Shown here one piece after another: positions 1 to 9,826 of a DNA stretch of 64,000 bases. Below the pieces are notes generated by a model. That model had not been told where the DNA came from and did no database searches. It saw only the letters and a program-made list of their open reading frames with translations. Made by a program: the position numbers and the translations under genes. The DNA lies in assembly GCA_030068145.1 (NCBI GenBank), contig JAPJBO010000208.1, positions 62,001 to 126,000 on the forward strand. The letters are read 5' to 3'. This stretch comes from Diplonema papillatum (lineage: Eukaryota; Euglenozoa; Diplonemea; Diplonemida; Diplonemidae). Within the stretch, counting starts at the first letter, position 1, and each line of letters begins with the position of its first letter.

Positions 1-3000
1 AGGTATCGTAGCTTTCGGGTCTTGCCGCTTGCTGGGCGCCTTGTCCGTCGTACGCCGCTGGCGTTGGCATTGTGCGGACCGGTGAGCATCCCCCGGGCCT
101 GTGCTGCGCGGGTGCATGATGATCACCGTGCCTCCTGGACTCCTGAGCAGGGTGGGCAGAACCGGTGAGCCGAGCGTATTGCTCTCGGGTTTGCAAGTGC
201 CCTGGGGCGGCGTGGCGGGGGTGCTCTGCACGGGTAAGGGTGCGTTCGTCGTGCACGGGGTGGCTCCGGTGTGCGCGGCCAGGGTGGTTTCGGGGTGGAC
301 GGTGGCTGTCCGCGTCGTGGATGAGGTTCTCGCACGTGGGCAGTCGCTGGGTGGCGGTTTGCAGGGTGTGGTGCATGGGAGACCTGGGCGCAGGGCACCA
401 GTCGGTTGGCGTGGGTCGCGGGGCCTCTTGGATTGGGTGCGCGAGGGGAGGGAACGTTCTGGGCGATCGGGCGGAGCGAGGGCTCGGTGAAGGGGTGGGG
501 ACGACGTTGTTGAAGTTGTACTGGTAGAAGGTGGCGGGCGTGTCGGGGGTGGGTTCGCCGTGCCTCCTCCTCTGCAACGACTCGAAGCTGCCGATTTCGC
601 TGGTGTCGTCGCCGTACGACGACGGGCAGCTTTCGCTGACCAGCGCGGAGCTGCCGCTTTCGATCGGCGGCTGCCGATCACTCACCGCAGCGCCGCGCTT
701 TCCCCGCGGCTCCCTGCTTCCCGTTCCGGGGTCGGTCTCCCCATCGCGGGGCCGGCGGCGCCGCGCGGAGGACGGCGCTGTGTACTCAGAGTAACTCGCC
801 TGATCACTCACCGCAGCGTCCTGTTTTGCCGAAGCTCCCCGACTTCCCACGGTCTCCTCCTCGCGGCGACGGCGCCGCGCGGAGGACGGCGCTGTGTAAC
901 TCGCCTGATCACTCACCGCAGCGTCTTGTTTTGCCGAAGCCCCCCGACTACCTTCGGTCTCCCCCTCGCGGCGGCGGCGCCGCGCGGAGGACGGCGCTGT
1001 GTACTCAGAGTAACTCACCTGATCACTCACCGCAGTCTCGTGCTTTCCCGACGCCCCTCCGCTTGCTTTTCCGGCTTCCTCCTCCTCCTCATCGCGGCGG
1101 CGGCGGCGCCGCGCGGAGGACGCCGTTTCGCACTCGGAGTAGCTCTGGAACGAGGCCGCCCGATCACTCACCGCAGCGCCCCGTTTTCCCCAGGCGCCGC
1201 CGCTTCCCGTTCCGGGGTCTCGCTCTCCGTCACGGCTCGGTGCCTCCTGCCGTTGATGGTCCGACCAGCCTCGGGCGGACGACCACCGAGCCATCGCTTC
1301 CTCGTCCTCTCTCTCCGCCTGCTCCGCCGCTCGCCGCACGGCCTCTTCGCGCTCGTGTTTTTTCCTCGAACCGCCGCCGTCGCTGCTACATCCTCCCAAA
1401 GCCGACCTCTCGCTCGCCGTCCCCCGCATTTTCGTCGAACCGCCGTCCTCGTTGCCACCCCCTTCCAAAGCCGACCTCCCGCTCGCCGTTCCGTGCTTTT
1501 TCCTCGACCCGCCGCCGTCGCTGCCACACCCTCCCGAAGCCGACCTCTCATTCGCTGCCCCGTGCTTTGTCCTCGAACCGCCGTCCTCGTTGCCACCCCC
1601 TTCCAAAGCCGACCTCTCGCTCGCCGTCCCCCGCTTTTTCCTCGAACCGCCGTCCTCGTTGCCACCCCCTTCCAAAGCCGACCTCTCGCTCGCCGTCCCA
1701 CCCGCTGCGGAGCCAGCCGTGCCGGCTTCGTCGGGCTCCGCTGTTGGGCCGTGTCCACGCCCGTTCTCCCGCCACCCTTCTCGGTTGTGCCTTAGGGGGT
1801 GTTCCTTCCGGGAAGCGTGTTCCGGCGACTGCCGCACGGTGGCCGATCGTTTCCGGCGCTCCCCCGGCGTGCGGTTGCTCTGCGTGTCCTCGTCGCTGTC
1901 GCGGAACGAGCTGGCGGCGTCCGTCGGGCTGCGGTTGCTGCGCTCGCCGTGCGCCCGGTGCCCGGCGGGCATCGAAGCGAAGGAGGCGTCGATCGAGTGA
2001 CTGCGGATGCTGCGCGCGTCCCCTGCACCACTTGCCTCTTCAGCGCCGTTTACCTGCTTCTTCGGAGTCTTCGATGCGAAGGAGGTGTTGTTGCTGGCAG
2101 GTTCGCGTTCGGCGTTGCGCAGCGCGGCTCCGGCGGGCATCGAAGCGAAGGAGGCGTTGATCGAGTGACTGCGGATGCTGCGCGCGTCCCCTGCACCACT
2201 TGCATCTTCAGCACCGTTTATTTGCTTCTTCGGATTCTTCGATGCGAAGGAGGTGTTGTTGCTGGCAGGTTCGCGTTCGGCGTTGCGCAGCGCGGCTCCG
2301 GCGGGCATCGAAGCGGGGGAGACGTCGATCGAGTGACTGCGGATGCTGCGCGCGTCCCCTGCACCACTTGCAGCTTCAGCGCCGTTTACCTGCTTCTTCG
2401 GATTCTTCGATGCGAAGGAGGTGTTGTTGCTGGCAGGTTCGCGTTCGGCGTTGCGCAGCGCGGCTCCGGCGGGCATCGAAGTGAAGGAGGCGTCGATCGA
2501 GTGACTGCGGATGCTGCGCACGTCGTCTGCTTCGCTTGCATCTTCAGCGCCGTTTACCTGCTTCTTCGGAGTCTTCGATGCGAAGGAGGTGTTGTTGCTG
2601 GCAGGTTCGCGTTCGGATTTGCGCAGCGCGGCTCCGGCGGGCATCGAAGCGAAGGAGGCGTCAATCGAGTGGCTGCGGATGCTGCGCACGTCGCCTGCTT
2701 CGCTTGCATCTTCAGCGCCGTTTACCTGCTTCTTCGGAGTCTTCGATGCGAAGGAGGTGTTGTTGCTGGCAGGTTCGCGTTCGGATTTGCGCAGCGCGGC
2801 TCCGGCGGGCATCGAAGCGAAGGAGGCGTCAATCGAGTGGCTGCGGATGCTGCGCACGTCGCCTGCTTCGCTTGCATCTTCAGCGCCGTTTACCTGCTTC
2901 TTCGGAGTCTTCGATGCGAAGGAGGTGTTGTTGCTGGCGGATTCGCGTTCGGCGTTGCGCGGCGCAGCCCCGGCGGGCATCGAAGCGGGGGAGACGTCGA

Positions 3001-4777
3001 TCGAGTGACTGCTCGCGTCGCCTGCTTCACTTGCATCTTCGGCGTTTACCTGCCGCTTCGGGGTCTTCGATGCGAAGGAGGTGTTGTGGCTGGCCCCTCT
3101 TTTTTCACTCGCCGGCTTGGATGAGACCGATGCGTTGTCTCGGGCCTTCTTGGTGCTCCCCGCGTCGCTTGCGGGTCCTGGTAGCAGGGGGCTTGCAGTA
3201 TCCCAGCCTCCTCTTTCGCTCGCCGCCTTGGATGCGAACGACGTATTGCGGCTGGTTGTTCCTTTTCGATCGTGCGCAGCTGCATCCGCTGCGCTGCTTG
3301 AAGAGAATTTCGCGGTCTTCGATGCCTCCGTCTTGCCTTCTCGGCCTCCTCTGTCGCTCGCCACCTTGGATGCAAACGACGTGTTGCGGCTGGCTGTGCC
3401 ATTTGAATCGTGTATGACCTTCGAGGTCTCCGCCTTCCCTTCTCGGCCTCCTCTTTCGCTCGCCTCCTTGGACGAGACCGATGCGTTGTCTCGGGCCTTC
3501 TTGGTGCTTCCCGCGTCGCTTGCGGGGCCTGCTGCTCCTCTTTCGCTCGCTGCCTTGGATGCGAACGATGTGTTGCGACTGGTTGTACCGTTTCGATCGT
3601 GTTCTGCGGCATCCGCTGCGGCCTTCGATGCACCCATCTCCCCTTCCCGGCCCCCTCTTTCGCTCGCTGCCTTGGATGCGAATGATGTATTGCCGCGGGG
3701 TGCGCCGTTTGCGCTGCCTCTGCGCACTTCGGAAGAGGGTTTTCCGGTCTTCGATGCGTCCGCCTTCCCTTCTCGGCCCCCTCTTTCGCTCGCTGCCTTC
3801 GACGCGAACGACGTGTTGCGGCTGGTTGCGCCGCTTTGATCATGCGTGGCCGCATTCGCTGCGCTGCTTCGGCGCACTTCGACGGACGCGGGCTTCTCTG
3901 CGTTCGTTGCAGTGTGCTCGGCATGATTCCCGCCACCGCCAGAGGCCAGCGACGCTGCGCTGGTTCGACGTACTTCGGACGCCGGCTTCTCTGCGTTCGT
4001 TGCAGTGTGCTCGGCATGATTCCCGCCACCGCCAGAGGCCAGCGACGCTGCGCTGGTTCGACGTACTTCGGACGCCGGCTTCTCTGCGTTCGTTGCAGTG
4101 TGCTCGGCATGATTCCCGCCACCGCCAGAGGCCAGCGACGCTGCGCTGGTTCGACGTACTTCGGACGCCGGCTTCGCTGCGTTTGTTACAAGGTGCTCGG
4201 CATGATTCCCGCCACCGCCAGAGGCCAGCGACGGTTCGGTCGCCGGGCTGCCGCCGCCACGCCCCCTGCCGGAGTGTGGTGTCAGCAGCGGCTGATTCGC
4301 GGTGGTCTCCCCGCGGGAGACTCGCAGCGGCGGTTCCCCGGGGCGGGCGACCGCCCGCAGCCGCGCCGCTACGCGGGCGAAGGCCTCTCCTGGGTCGGCC
4401 ATGCCGGCGTTGCGGACGTCCGGCGTGAAGCTGACGAGCACGTCTGCTGCGCCGTCGACGGTTTTCAGGAGCATCTGCTGCCGGGTAGCAGTGCCCTGCG
4501 GGCCGAGGTGCGCCGGGCCGTGGAGCAAGGTGAGGCGGGTGAGGTCTGCCAACCGGAGGCGCCTGTCCACGCCGCCGCTGGCGGCGGCGATGAGCACGTC
4601 CGTGCGCGTCAGCAGCAGAACCTTCGGCTGCGGCGGGGCGGCCGCGCTTTGCGACAGCAAGTCGATGATGCACGCGAAGCGGGGAACCAAGTGCGCGAAC
4701 TTGGCCGCAAGATCGTCGGCCATGTCGCAAGCTTGCGCATCCGCATCCTCCACGTCCAGCACCGAGGCGGCGTCCAT
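1..4777 (-). CDS. Large repetitive protein with PH-like N-terminal module (partial, runs off left edge)
   Basis: The minus strand is open from the ATG at 4775-4777 to the window edge without a stop, at least 1,591 codons, so the C-terminus is missing. Residues ~45-150 resemble a PH-like fold: strands KVLLLTRTDVLIAAASGGV and RRLRLADLTRLTLLHGP, ending in the helix-like EAFARVAARLRAVA. The rest is low complexity in successive repeat blocks, all in the same frame: 31-residue units with SLASGGGGNHAEH (3890-4232), units with NTSFASK and ASERGGREG (3060-3850), 56-residue units with KTPKKQVNGAED (1960-3060), ~20-residue units with SERSALEGGGNEDGG (1370-1720), and units with SYSEYTAPSSARRRR (780-1150). 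Periods are multiples of three and this frame has a balanced A/S/E/G/T composition, while the other frames are Arg/Cys/His junk; that is why I choose it. Function is unknown. A membrane-binding scaffold is only an inference from the PH-like start. Confidence 0.6.
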   Translation of the reverse strand, partial: MDAASVLDVEDADAQACDMADDLAAKFAHLVPRFACIIDLLSQSAAAPPQPKVLLLTRTDVLIAAASGGVDRRLRLADLTRLTLLHGPAHLGPQGTATRQQMLLKTVDGAADVLVSFTPDVRNAGMADPGEAFARVAARLRAVARPGEPPLRVSRGETTANQPLLTPHSGRGRGGGSPATEPSLASGGGGNHAEHLVTNAAKPASEVRRTSAASLASGGGGNHAEHTATNAEKPASEVRRTSAASLASGGGGNHAEHTATNAEKPASEVRRTSAASLASGGGGNHAEHTATNAEKPASVEVRRSSAANAATHDQSGATSRNTSFASKAASERGGREGKADASKTGKPSSEVRRGSANGAPRGNTSFASKAASERGGREGEMGASKAAADAAEHDRNGTTSRNTSFASKAASERGAAGPASDAGSTKKARDNASVSSKEASERGGREGKAETSKVIHDSNGTASRNTSFASKVASDRGGREGKTEASKTAKFSSSSAADAAAHDRKGTTSRNTSFASKAASERGGWDTASPLLPGPASDAGSTKKARDNASVSSKPASEKRGASHNTSFASKTPKRQVNAEDASEAGDASSHSIDVSPASMPAGAAPRNAERESASNNTSFASKTPKKQVNGAEDASEAGDVRSIRSHSIDASFASMPAGAALRKSEREPASNNTSFASKTPKKQVNGAEDASEAGDVRSIRSHSIDASFASMPAGAALRKSEREPASNNTSFASKTPKKQVNGAEDASEADDVRSIRSHSIDASFTSMPAGAALRNAEREPASNNTSFASKNPKKQVNGAEAASGAGDARSIRSHSIDVSPASMPAGAALRNAEREPASNNTSFASKNPKKQINGAEDASGAGDARSIRSHSINASFASMPAGAALRNAEREPASNNTSFASKTPKKQVNGAEEASGAGDARSIRSHSIDASFASMPAGHRAHGERSNRSPTDAASSFRDSDEDTQSNRTPGERRKRSATVRQSPEHASRKEHPLRHNREGWRENGRGHGPTAEPDEAGTAGSAAGGTASERSALEGGGNEDGGSRKKRGTASERSALEGGGNEDGGSRTKHGAANERSASGGCGSDGGGSRKKHGTASGRSALEGGGNEDGGSTKMRGTASERSALGGCSSDGGGSRKKHEREEAVRRAAEQAEREDEEAMARWSSARGWSDHQRQEAPSRDGERDPGTGSGGAWGKRGAAVSDRAASFQSYSECETASSARRRRRRDEEEEEAGKASGGASGKHETAVSDQVSYSEYTAPSSARRRRREGETEGSRGASAKQDAAVSDQASYTAPSSARRRRREEETVGSRGASAKQDAAVSDQASYSEYTAPSSARRRRPRDGETDPGTGSREPRGKRGAAVSDRQPPIESGSSALVSESCPSSYGDDTSEIGSFESLQRRRHGEPTPDTPATFYQYNFNNVVPTPSPSPRSARSPRTFPPLAHPIQEAPRPTPTDWCPAPRSPMHHTLQTATQRLPTCENLIHDADSHRPPRNHPGRAHRSHPVHDERTLTRAEHPRHAAPGHLQTREQYARLTGSAHPAQESRRHGDHHAPAQHRPGGCSPVRTMPTPAAYDGQGAQQAARPESYDT
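1960..3060 (-). repeat. 168-bp in-frame coding tandem repeat, about 7 copies
   Basis: A unit with the marker GGGCATCGAAG recurs at 1968, 2135, 2303, 2471, 2639, 2807 and 2975, a spacing of 168 bp (56 codons). It lies inside the large minus-strand frame and keeps that frame open. Confidence 0.85.
3890..4232 (-). repeat. 93-bp in-frame coding tandem repeat, about 3.7 copies
   Basis: GCATGATTCCCGCC recurs at about 3922, 4015, 4108 and 4201, exactly 93 bp apart (31 codons). Copies are nearly identical except the one closest to the N-terminus, which suggests recent expansion. Confidence 0.85.
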
Positions 4778-6030
4778 GGTTCCCTTGACCCTACCCGCCC
4801 ACCGCTGCCTTTTCCTTTTAGAGTTTATTATAGCGGTTTAGAGGTTCGGTGTTTTAGGGTCTCCGGTTGGCCATTGAGGTTGAGGGTGATTCTGTTCGAG
4901 AGGCTGGTTTTGCAGGGTTTTTAGAGTTAAAAGGTTGCTTGAAATTCCGGGGATTTTAGGGTCTCCGTGGGACCGTTGCGAAAGAGCTTTGAAAAAGGAC
5001 AACCAACCCCGGATCTTCCAAGCGCGCAAACCCTACCACTCCCAAAACTGGAGAGCCGGCCGGCCTCACCGCCAGAGGCGAGCGACGCTGCGCTACTTGA
5101 AGCTGACGAGCACGTCTGCTGCGCCGTCGACGGCTTTCAGGAGCATCTGCTGCCGGGTAGCAGTGCCCTGCGGGCCGAGGTGCGCCGGGCCGTGGAGCAA
5201 GGTGAGGCGGGTGAGGTCTGCCAACCGGAGGCGCCTGTCCACGCCGCCGCTGGCGGCGGCGATGAGCACGTCCGTGCGCGTCAGCAGCAGAACCTTCGGC
5301 TGCGGCGGGGCGGCCGCGCTTTGCGACAGCAAGTCGATGATGCACGCGAAGCGGGGAACCAAGTGCGCGAACTTGGCCGCAAGATCGTCGGCCATGTCGC
5401 AAGCTTGCGCATCCGCATCCTCCACGCCCAGCAACGAGGCGGCGTCCATGGTGCCCTTGACCCTACCCGCCCGCCCGCCGCTGCCTTTTCCTTTTAGAGT
5501 TTAGTATAGCGGTTTAGAGGTTCGGTGTTTTACCCGCCCGCCGCTGCCTTTTCCTTTTAGAGTTTATTATAGCGGTTTAGAGGTTCGGTGTTTTAGGGTC
5601 TCCATTTGACCATTGAGGTTGAGGGTGATTCTGTTCGAGAGGCCGGTTTTGCAGGGTTTTTAGAGTTAAAAGGTTGCTTGAAATTCCGGGGGTTTAGGGT
5701 CTCCGTGGGACCGTTGCGAAAGAGCTTTGAAAAAGGACAACCAACCCCGGATCTTCCAAGCTCGCAAACCCTACCACTCCCAAAACTGGCCGGCCTCACC
5801 GCCAGAGGCGAGCGACGCTGCGCTGCTTGAAGCTGACGAGCACGTCTGCTGCGCCGTCGGCGGCTTTCAGGAGCATCTGCTGCCGGGTAGCAGTGCCCTA
5901 CGGGCCGAGGTGCGCCGGGCCGTGGAGCAAGGTGAGGCGGGTGAGGTCTGCCAACCGGAGGCGCCTGTTCACGCCGCCGCTGGCGGCGGCGATGAGCACG
6001 TCCGTGCGCGTCAGCAGCAAAACCTTCGCC
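4427..6030 (-). repeat. Tandem segmental duplication of the PH-like 5' coding module (three copies)
   Basis: The sequence from about 4427 to 4800 recurs almost unchanged at 5098-5470 and in part at 5826-6030. The spacers at 4800-5097 and 5540-5825 are also alike; both carry the GGTTCGGTGTTTTAGGG motif and a block ending AAACCCTACCACTCCCAAAA. Copies 2 and 3 join the module directly to a fragment of the 31-residue repeat. Confidence 0.8.
5093..5449 (-). CDS. Second copy of the PH-like module, short stand-alone frame (118 aa)
   Basis: It starts with an ATG at 5449, reading MDAASLLGVEDADAQ, and matches the first ~115 residues of the large gene at 4777 almost perfectly. It stops after VLVSFK, where the module is fused to a fragment of the 31-residue repeat. 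It could be a PH-only short protein or a dead duplicate; no other domain is visible. It shares the upstream motif block of the other copies, so it may keep a promoter. Confidence 0.45.
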   Translation of the reverse strand: MDAASLLGVEDADAQACDMADDLAAKFAHLVPRFACIIDLLSQSAAAPPQPKVLLLTRTDVLIAAASGGVDRRLRLADLTRLTLLHGPAHLGPQGTATRQQMLLKAVDGAADVLVSFK

Positions 6031-6125
6031 CCGAGGCTGGTGAGGTGGTTGACGCGCATCTCGAGGGCCGGGTGGACGGCTTTCACGCGCGCAATCTTGC
6101 CCAACCTGCTCAGCGCGGTCCTCAT
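5898..6125 (-). pseudogene. Third, broken copy of the PH-like module
   Basis: The frame reads through KVLLLTRTDVLIAAASGGV and matches the module, but a TAG replaces the expected Gln codon after HLGP. The N-terminus is replaced by unrelated sequence (MRTALSRLGKIARVKAVH). With a foreign start and a nonsense codon in the core, it is most likely a decayed duplicate of the gene at 4777. Confidence 0.55.
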
Positions 6126-6162
6126 CGCCTACCCTTTCGCGGTCGCCGAGTCGCTGTAGGCC

Positions 6163-6435
6163 AATTTGTTGCATTAGTGTGTGTGGGCCTTTGAAGCGTG
6201 GATGATGCCTCTCGCGCTGCTCCCTGAGGTTCCTGGCTCATGCCAAAGCGCCGCCGCCCGGGTTAAGGGGTTGCGGCATCAGGCGTGGGCCAGGGCCAGG
6301 GAGGCTGTTCGGAGGGGTCACCACCCACCGTTCGCGGGCTTCGTTACTTCACTGCCCCCGGCTCTCCCCGGCCTTCGTCATGAATTTGTTGCATTAGTGT
6401 GTTTGTCAGGCCTTCGACTACCCTGAGCAACGCAC
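6163..6435 (-). mobile_element. Two 5'-truncated LINE 3' ends in tandem
   Basis: A 19-bp sequence AATTTGTTGCATTAGTGTG occurs at about 6163 and 6382. The first is followed by a ~210-bp body (TGGGCCTTTGAAGCGTGG onward), the second by TTGTCAGGCCTTCGACTACC, which is the tail of the complete LINE at 16.9 kb. The same two tails in the same order occur at 13.36-13.87 kb. Read on the minus strand these are 3' ends of two LINE families. Confidence 0.6.
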
Positions 6436-6893
6436 TAACGAGGGTTGCACAGCTTTTAGCAAAAGGGCTTGCAAAAGGACAAGGGCTGGAGGGAGCTTGC
6501 ACCCGAGCCCTCGCAGATGGTAAAATGGAGCCCGTATGCATGGATTGAGCATAACTGACGCGCTGCTCACCGGGTTCTTGCTCACGTAGCCTCGTTTCGG
6601 TCTTTCGCAGCCAGGTCGTCGAACTCCTGTTTCTTCTTGAGCCGCTTCTTTTCATGGAGCCTTCCTTTCAGACTTTCGCTTTGAGCTAGATGACGAGCAC
6701 TCACTCTTGTTGCTCAGTACGTCACACTCACTATCTGAGTTGCGCAGCTGCAGCTTGTCCGAGACGTTTGGCGTGAACGTGAAGGCCACGGGGCGGGTTT
6801 TCGCTCGAAGTTTGCGCCCCGGTTCACCACTGAAGTCATGAACTGTCCCAATGCCAAGGCTGTCCTTCTCCTATTACCCGATGTGCCATGATG

Positions 6894-7152
6894 TTCCCTA
6901 TCTTCCTGACCTTGAATGTGGCGGTTTGTGAACGGATACGAACTTGAACTGCCGTTGTGCAAGCAATCCTTTCTATCAGTTCCCTATCTTTCTGACGTTG
7001 AATGTGGCGGTTTGTGAACGGATACGAACTTGAACTGCCGTTGTGCAAGCAATCCTTTCTATCAGTTCAATATCTTTCTGGCGTTGAATGTGGCGGTTTG
7101 TGAACGGATACGAACTTGAACTGCCGTTGTGCAAGCGATCCTTTCTATCACT
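6894..7152 (+). repeat. 86-bp tandem repeat, 3 copies
   Basis: The unit with GTGGCGGTTTGTGAACGG and GAACTTGAACTGCCGTTGTG recurs three times at ~86-bp spacing. No coding sense is visible. The stretch 6436-6893 holds no gene I can support. Confidence 0.8.
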
Positions 7153-7280
7153 CCTTTGACATCGTTCAACGTTTGCACGTTGGCTATGCCCCGAAGAGGA
7201 AGATAGAGGCTGAGAAGGAAGGACAGACTGGGATGACAGACGGTTGACACAGGTAGTGACAGGATCCGCTGCATCCACTT

Positions 7281-7400
7281 CTCGCAGATTCCCTCGGAAG
7301 ATCCGTGAGAACCATGCGGCAAAGAAAGGGTTTTGGTTCTCTTTCAATCATGCATGCAACGCCCGACGAGAAGAGAGCTGTGCATAAGCATAAGCTAAAG
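7281..7400 (+). repeat. Dispersed repeat, also at 10552-10675
   Basis: A ~120-bp block containing AAGATCCGTGAGAACCATGC and GGCAAAGAAAGGGTTTTGGT recurs at 10552-10675, including the trailing GAGAGCTGTGCATAAGCATA. Same orientation; origin unknown. Confidence 0.7.
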
Positions 7401-7421
7401 ATTAAAAATACTCTTGTTCTA

Positions 7422-7545
7422 CGCTTACACCACCGTGTGTTGTTTTCTCACTCAGGACTTTGTCCTGTTGTGTTTGTGTGATTTGTCGTGTCGGGGTAGA
7501 CCCGCATGTACAACCAACTCGCTAGTCGCAGTACGTGTGCTTGTG
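7422..7545 (+). repeat. Dispersed ~190-bp repeat family, copy 1 (partial)
   Basis: Shares CACCACCGTGTGTTG and GTGTGATTTGTCGTGTCGGG with copies at 15376-15570 and 62158-62350. This copy diverges after the GGGGTAGACCCG block. Confidence 0.7.
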
Positions 7546-7739
7546 TGTTTAAGTCCAGGGCTTTGAGTGGGTAACGGCTGAATCGAAGTATAGCCCACTT
7601 GTCACGTTCACCAGTCGGCTTTGAGTTTCCGACACGCTGCTTTTGAGTCCTGTGACTCCTCTCCGAAGGATGGGTTGGGCGGGATCCTCCAGGGGACGGA
7701 GAGAGCGTGGGAGGCTGTCAGCTTCTCCATCCAGCACTC

Positions 7740-8735
7740 TCAACTTCTGCTTTCATCTTGCGGTGTTCGTTCGCTGCACGGGGGTTTTGGCCCCGTGCAA
7801 CAGCTGAGTGTCTTTACACAGGCAGCATATCGCACCCGAGAATGTGTGACGATGCTTTGGCTAAGGCGACGGGCCAACATGAGTGCAGTGTCGCCCTCGT
7901 TGTTGGCTGCATGCACACTGGCGCCGGCCGACAACAACACTTTCACGATGCCATCTTTGCCATTCCGACTGGCCTCAATGAGCGCAGTGTTGCCGTTGTT
8001 GTCTGCAACATCCACGCTGGCACCGGCCGCCAAATACTCGTTTACAATGCATTGTGCGGCATTCCGACTGGCCGCGATGAGCGCAGTCTTACCGGCGTTG
8101 TCTGCAGCATTCACGTTGGCCCCTGCCAGCAACAAGCTTTCCACTATGCTTTCGTAGCCATTCGCACTGGCCAGAATGAGTGCGGTGCTTCCTTTAACAG
8201 TTGCCGCATTCACGTTGGCGCCGGCCGATAGCAACTCTTCCACGACGCGTGCTTTGCGATGGAGACTGGCCGCAAGAAGTGCCGTCCAGCCGTTGTCGTC
8301 TGCAGCGTTCACGCTGGCACCGGCGGTCAACAACTCTTTCACGGTGCGCTCTGCGCCCTGCTGACTGGTCACAATGAGTGCAGTCCAACCGCGCTTGTCC
8401 GCGGCATTCGCGTCGGCCCCGGCCAGCAACAAATCTTGCACGATGCTTTCTGCACCTTTATGGCTGGCCGCAATGAGTGCAGTTTTACCGTCGTTGTCCG
8501 CAGCGTGCACGTTGGCGCCGGCCAGCAACAACTCTTTAACGACGGTCGCGTGTCCCCTCGTACTTGCTAAAATGAGCGCAGTTTCGCCGCGAGAGTTGGC
8601 TGAATCGATGGCATCGCGTGCTCTGCTTGTCCGCAGCAGTCGCTTGACGACGTCCGCGTGTCCTTGATAGCTTGCAAGGATGAGGCCCGTGGCGCGCGAT
8701 TTCAGATACTTCGGAATAGCAGCGATGGCAGCCAT
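7740..8735 (-). CDS. Ankyrin-repeat protein A (331 aa, intact)
   Basis: The frame begins with the ATG at 8735 (MAAIAAIPKY), a start shared with the other two ankyrin genes here. After an N-terminal ATGLILASYQGH cap it has about eight ankyrin repeats of 33 residues, each with the consensus LLLAGANVNAADNDGKTALI (residues ~20-290), then a non-repeat tail ending CSERTPQDESRS. Ankyrin repeats bind protein partners; nothing catalytic is present, so the role is a guess at scaffolding or target recognition. No signal peptide or membrane segment is visible. One exon covers the whole repeat region. Paralogues lie at 13.2-14.8 kb and 16.3-23.35 kb on the same strand, so this is a local tandem family and this is its only unbroken member. 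Confidence 0.85.
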   Translation of the reverse strand: MAAIAAIPKYLKSRATGLILASYQGHADVVKRLLRTSRARDAIDSANSRGETALILASTRGHATVVKELLLAGANVHAADNDGKTALIAASHKGAESIVQDLLLAGADANAADKRGWTALIVTSQQGAERTVKELLTAGASVNAADDNGWTALLAASLHRKARVVEELLSAGANVNAATVKGSTALILASANGYESIVESLLLAGANVNAADNAGKTALIAASRNAAQCIVNEYLAAGASVDVADNNGNTALIEASRNGKDGIVKVLLSAGASVHAANNEGDTALMLARRLSQSIVTHSRVRYAACVKTLSCCTGPKPPCSERTPQDESRS

Positions 8736-8837
8736 ACGTTTCCCGTTCCCCTTCCACCGGCACCTGATTGCTGAACGTGGATCAACCTGGAGTAATGCTT
8801 TCTTCTTGCCTACGGCAGTCAGGTACCAGGGAAAGGC

Positions 8838-9612
8838 AGAGCCACGGGCCTACGGGTCAAGTGGCTACCGATTTCCCAAACTAAAGCATCAAGGCGTGGC
8901 GCACCTTGGAGTTTGGCGTTTGCGCTGAAAACAAGCTCGTCGAGACGGTCAGCCACAGGGCAAAGCGGACGGGCTTGTAGCACTGTGCTGCCTCCGACTC
9001 AAGCTTTGCATACAGACGGAGGGTGGGCGTTAATTCTGGGAAAATGGACTGTTCAGGGCAAACCTTGGGTCATACTCAGAAGGGGGTTTCGTAGGTCAAG
9101 AACATGGGAACCGAAGGGCGCATTTAAAAGATTTCGCGGCAGATCTTTCAAGTGCGCACCACGACGCTGGACGAATACACATGGAAGTGACTCAGGCACC
9201 CGGGGCCTCTTGCAGATACCCGCGAATTACCTTGAATGAACTACGCCATATGGCGCAGTTCGTCCGGATGTCCAGCGCCGTGGTGCGCACTTGAAAGATC
9301 TGCCACGAAATCTTTTAAATGCGCCCTTCGGTTCCCATGTTTTTGACCTACGAAAACCCCTTTTTGAGTATGACCCAAGGTTTGCCCTGAACAGTCCAAT
9401 TTCCCAAAAATTAACGCCCACCCTCCGTCTGTATGCAAAGCTTGAGTCGGAGGCAGCACAGTGCTACAAGCCCGTCCGCTTTGCCCTGTGGCTGACCGTC
9501 TCGACGAGCTTGTGCTCAGCGCAAGCGCCAAACCCCAAGGTGCGCCACGCCTTGATGCTTTAGTTTGGGAAATCGGTAGCCATTTGACCCGGAGGCACGT
9601 GGCTCTGCAGTA
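8838..9612. repeat. Large palindrome (arms about 340 bp, spacer about 85 bp)
   Basis: The arm 8838-9176 recurs inverted at 9261-9612. The outer ~190 bp of each arm also occurs alone at 31665-31930 and 33765-34035, and as a diverged copy at 15828-15953. The inner part of each arm is a piggyBac-type terminus. Confidence 0.8.
9030..9414. mobile_element. piggyBac-type MITE with TTAA borders
   Basis: TTAA at 9030-9033 and 9411-9414 bound a ~377-bp element with long terminal inverted repeats (~140 bp) that begin TTCTGGGAAAATGG on the left and TTTTTGGGAAATTGG on the right and share TGTTCAGGGCAAACC. The same terminus, including TTAA, lies at 58129 beside a piggyBac-like gene. TTAA targets are the hallmark of piggyBac. 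The element has no coding capacity. Confidence 0.7.
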
Positions 9613-9826
9613 CCGCCATGGTGCTTAACATCCTCTGTTTTCCGTCCAGCGGAAAAGCGCGGGCGGTGTGAAGACCCTGGCAACGCCGGTGCGCCCAGGC
9701 GCCGCAGGGAGCAAGACGCCTTGACGCCATGTTCCTGGGAAAGGACGGTGCCCCTGTGTGTGGCATGCGACCGATTCATTTTTTGCATCGGCATTCCATA
9801 CTCCTAATCGGACCCGCCCGGCCCCG

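Noticed and set aside
560-3124. Plus-strand frames of 290-440 codons across the repeats
   Set aside because: Arg/Cys/Pro-rich nonsense that depends on the repeat period; the minus frame from 4777 is continuous across all blocks and has a balanced composition.
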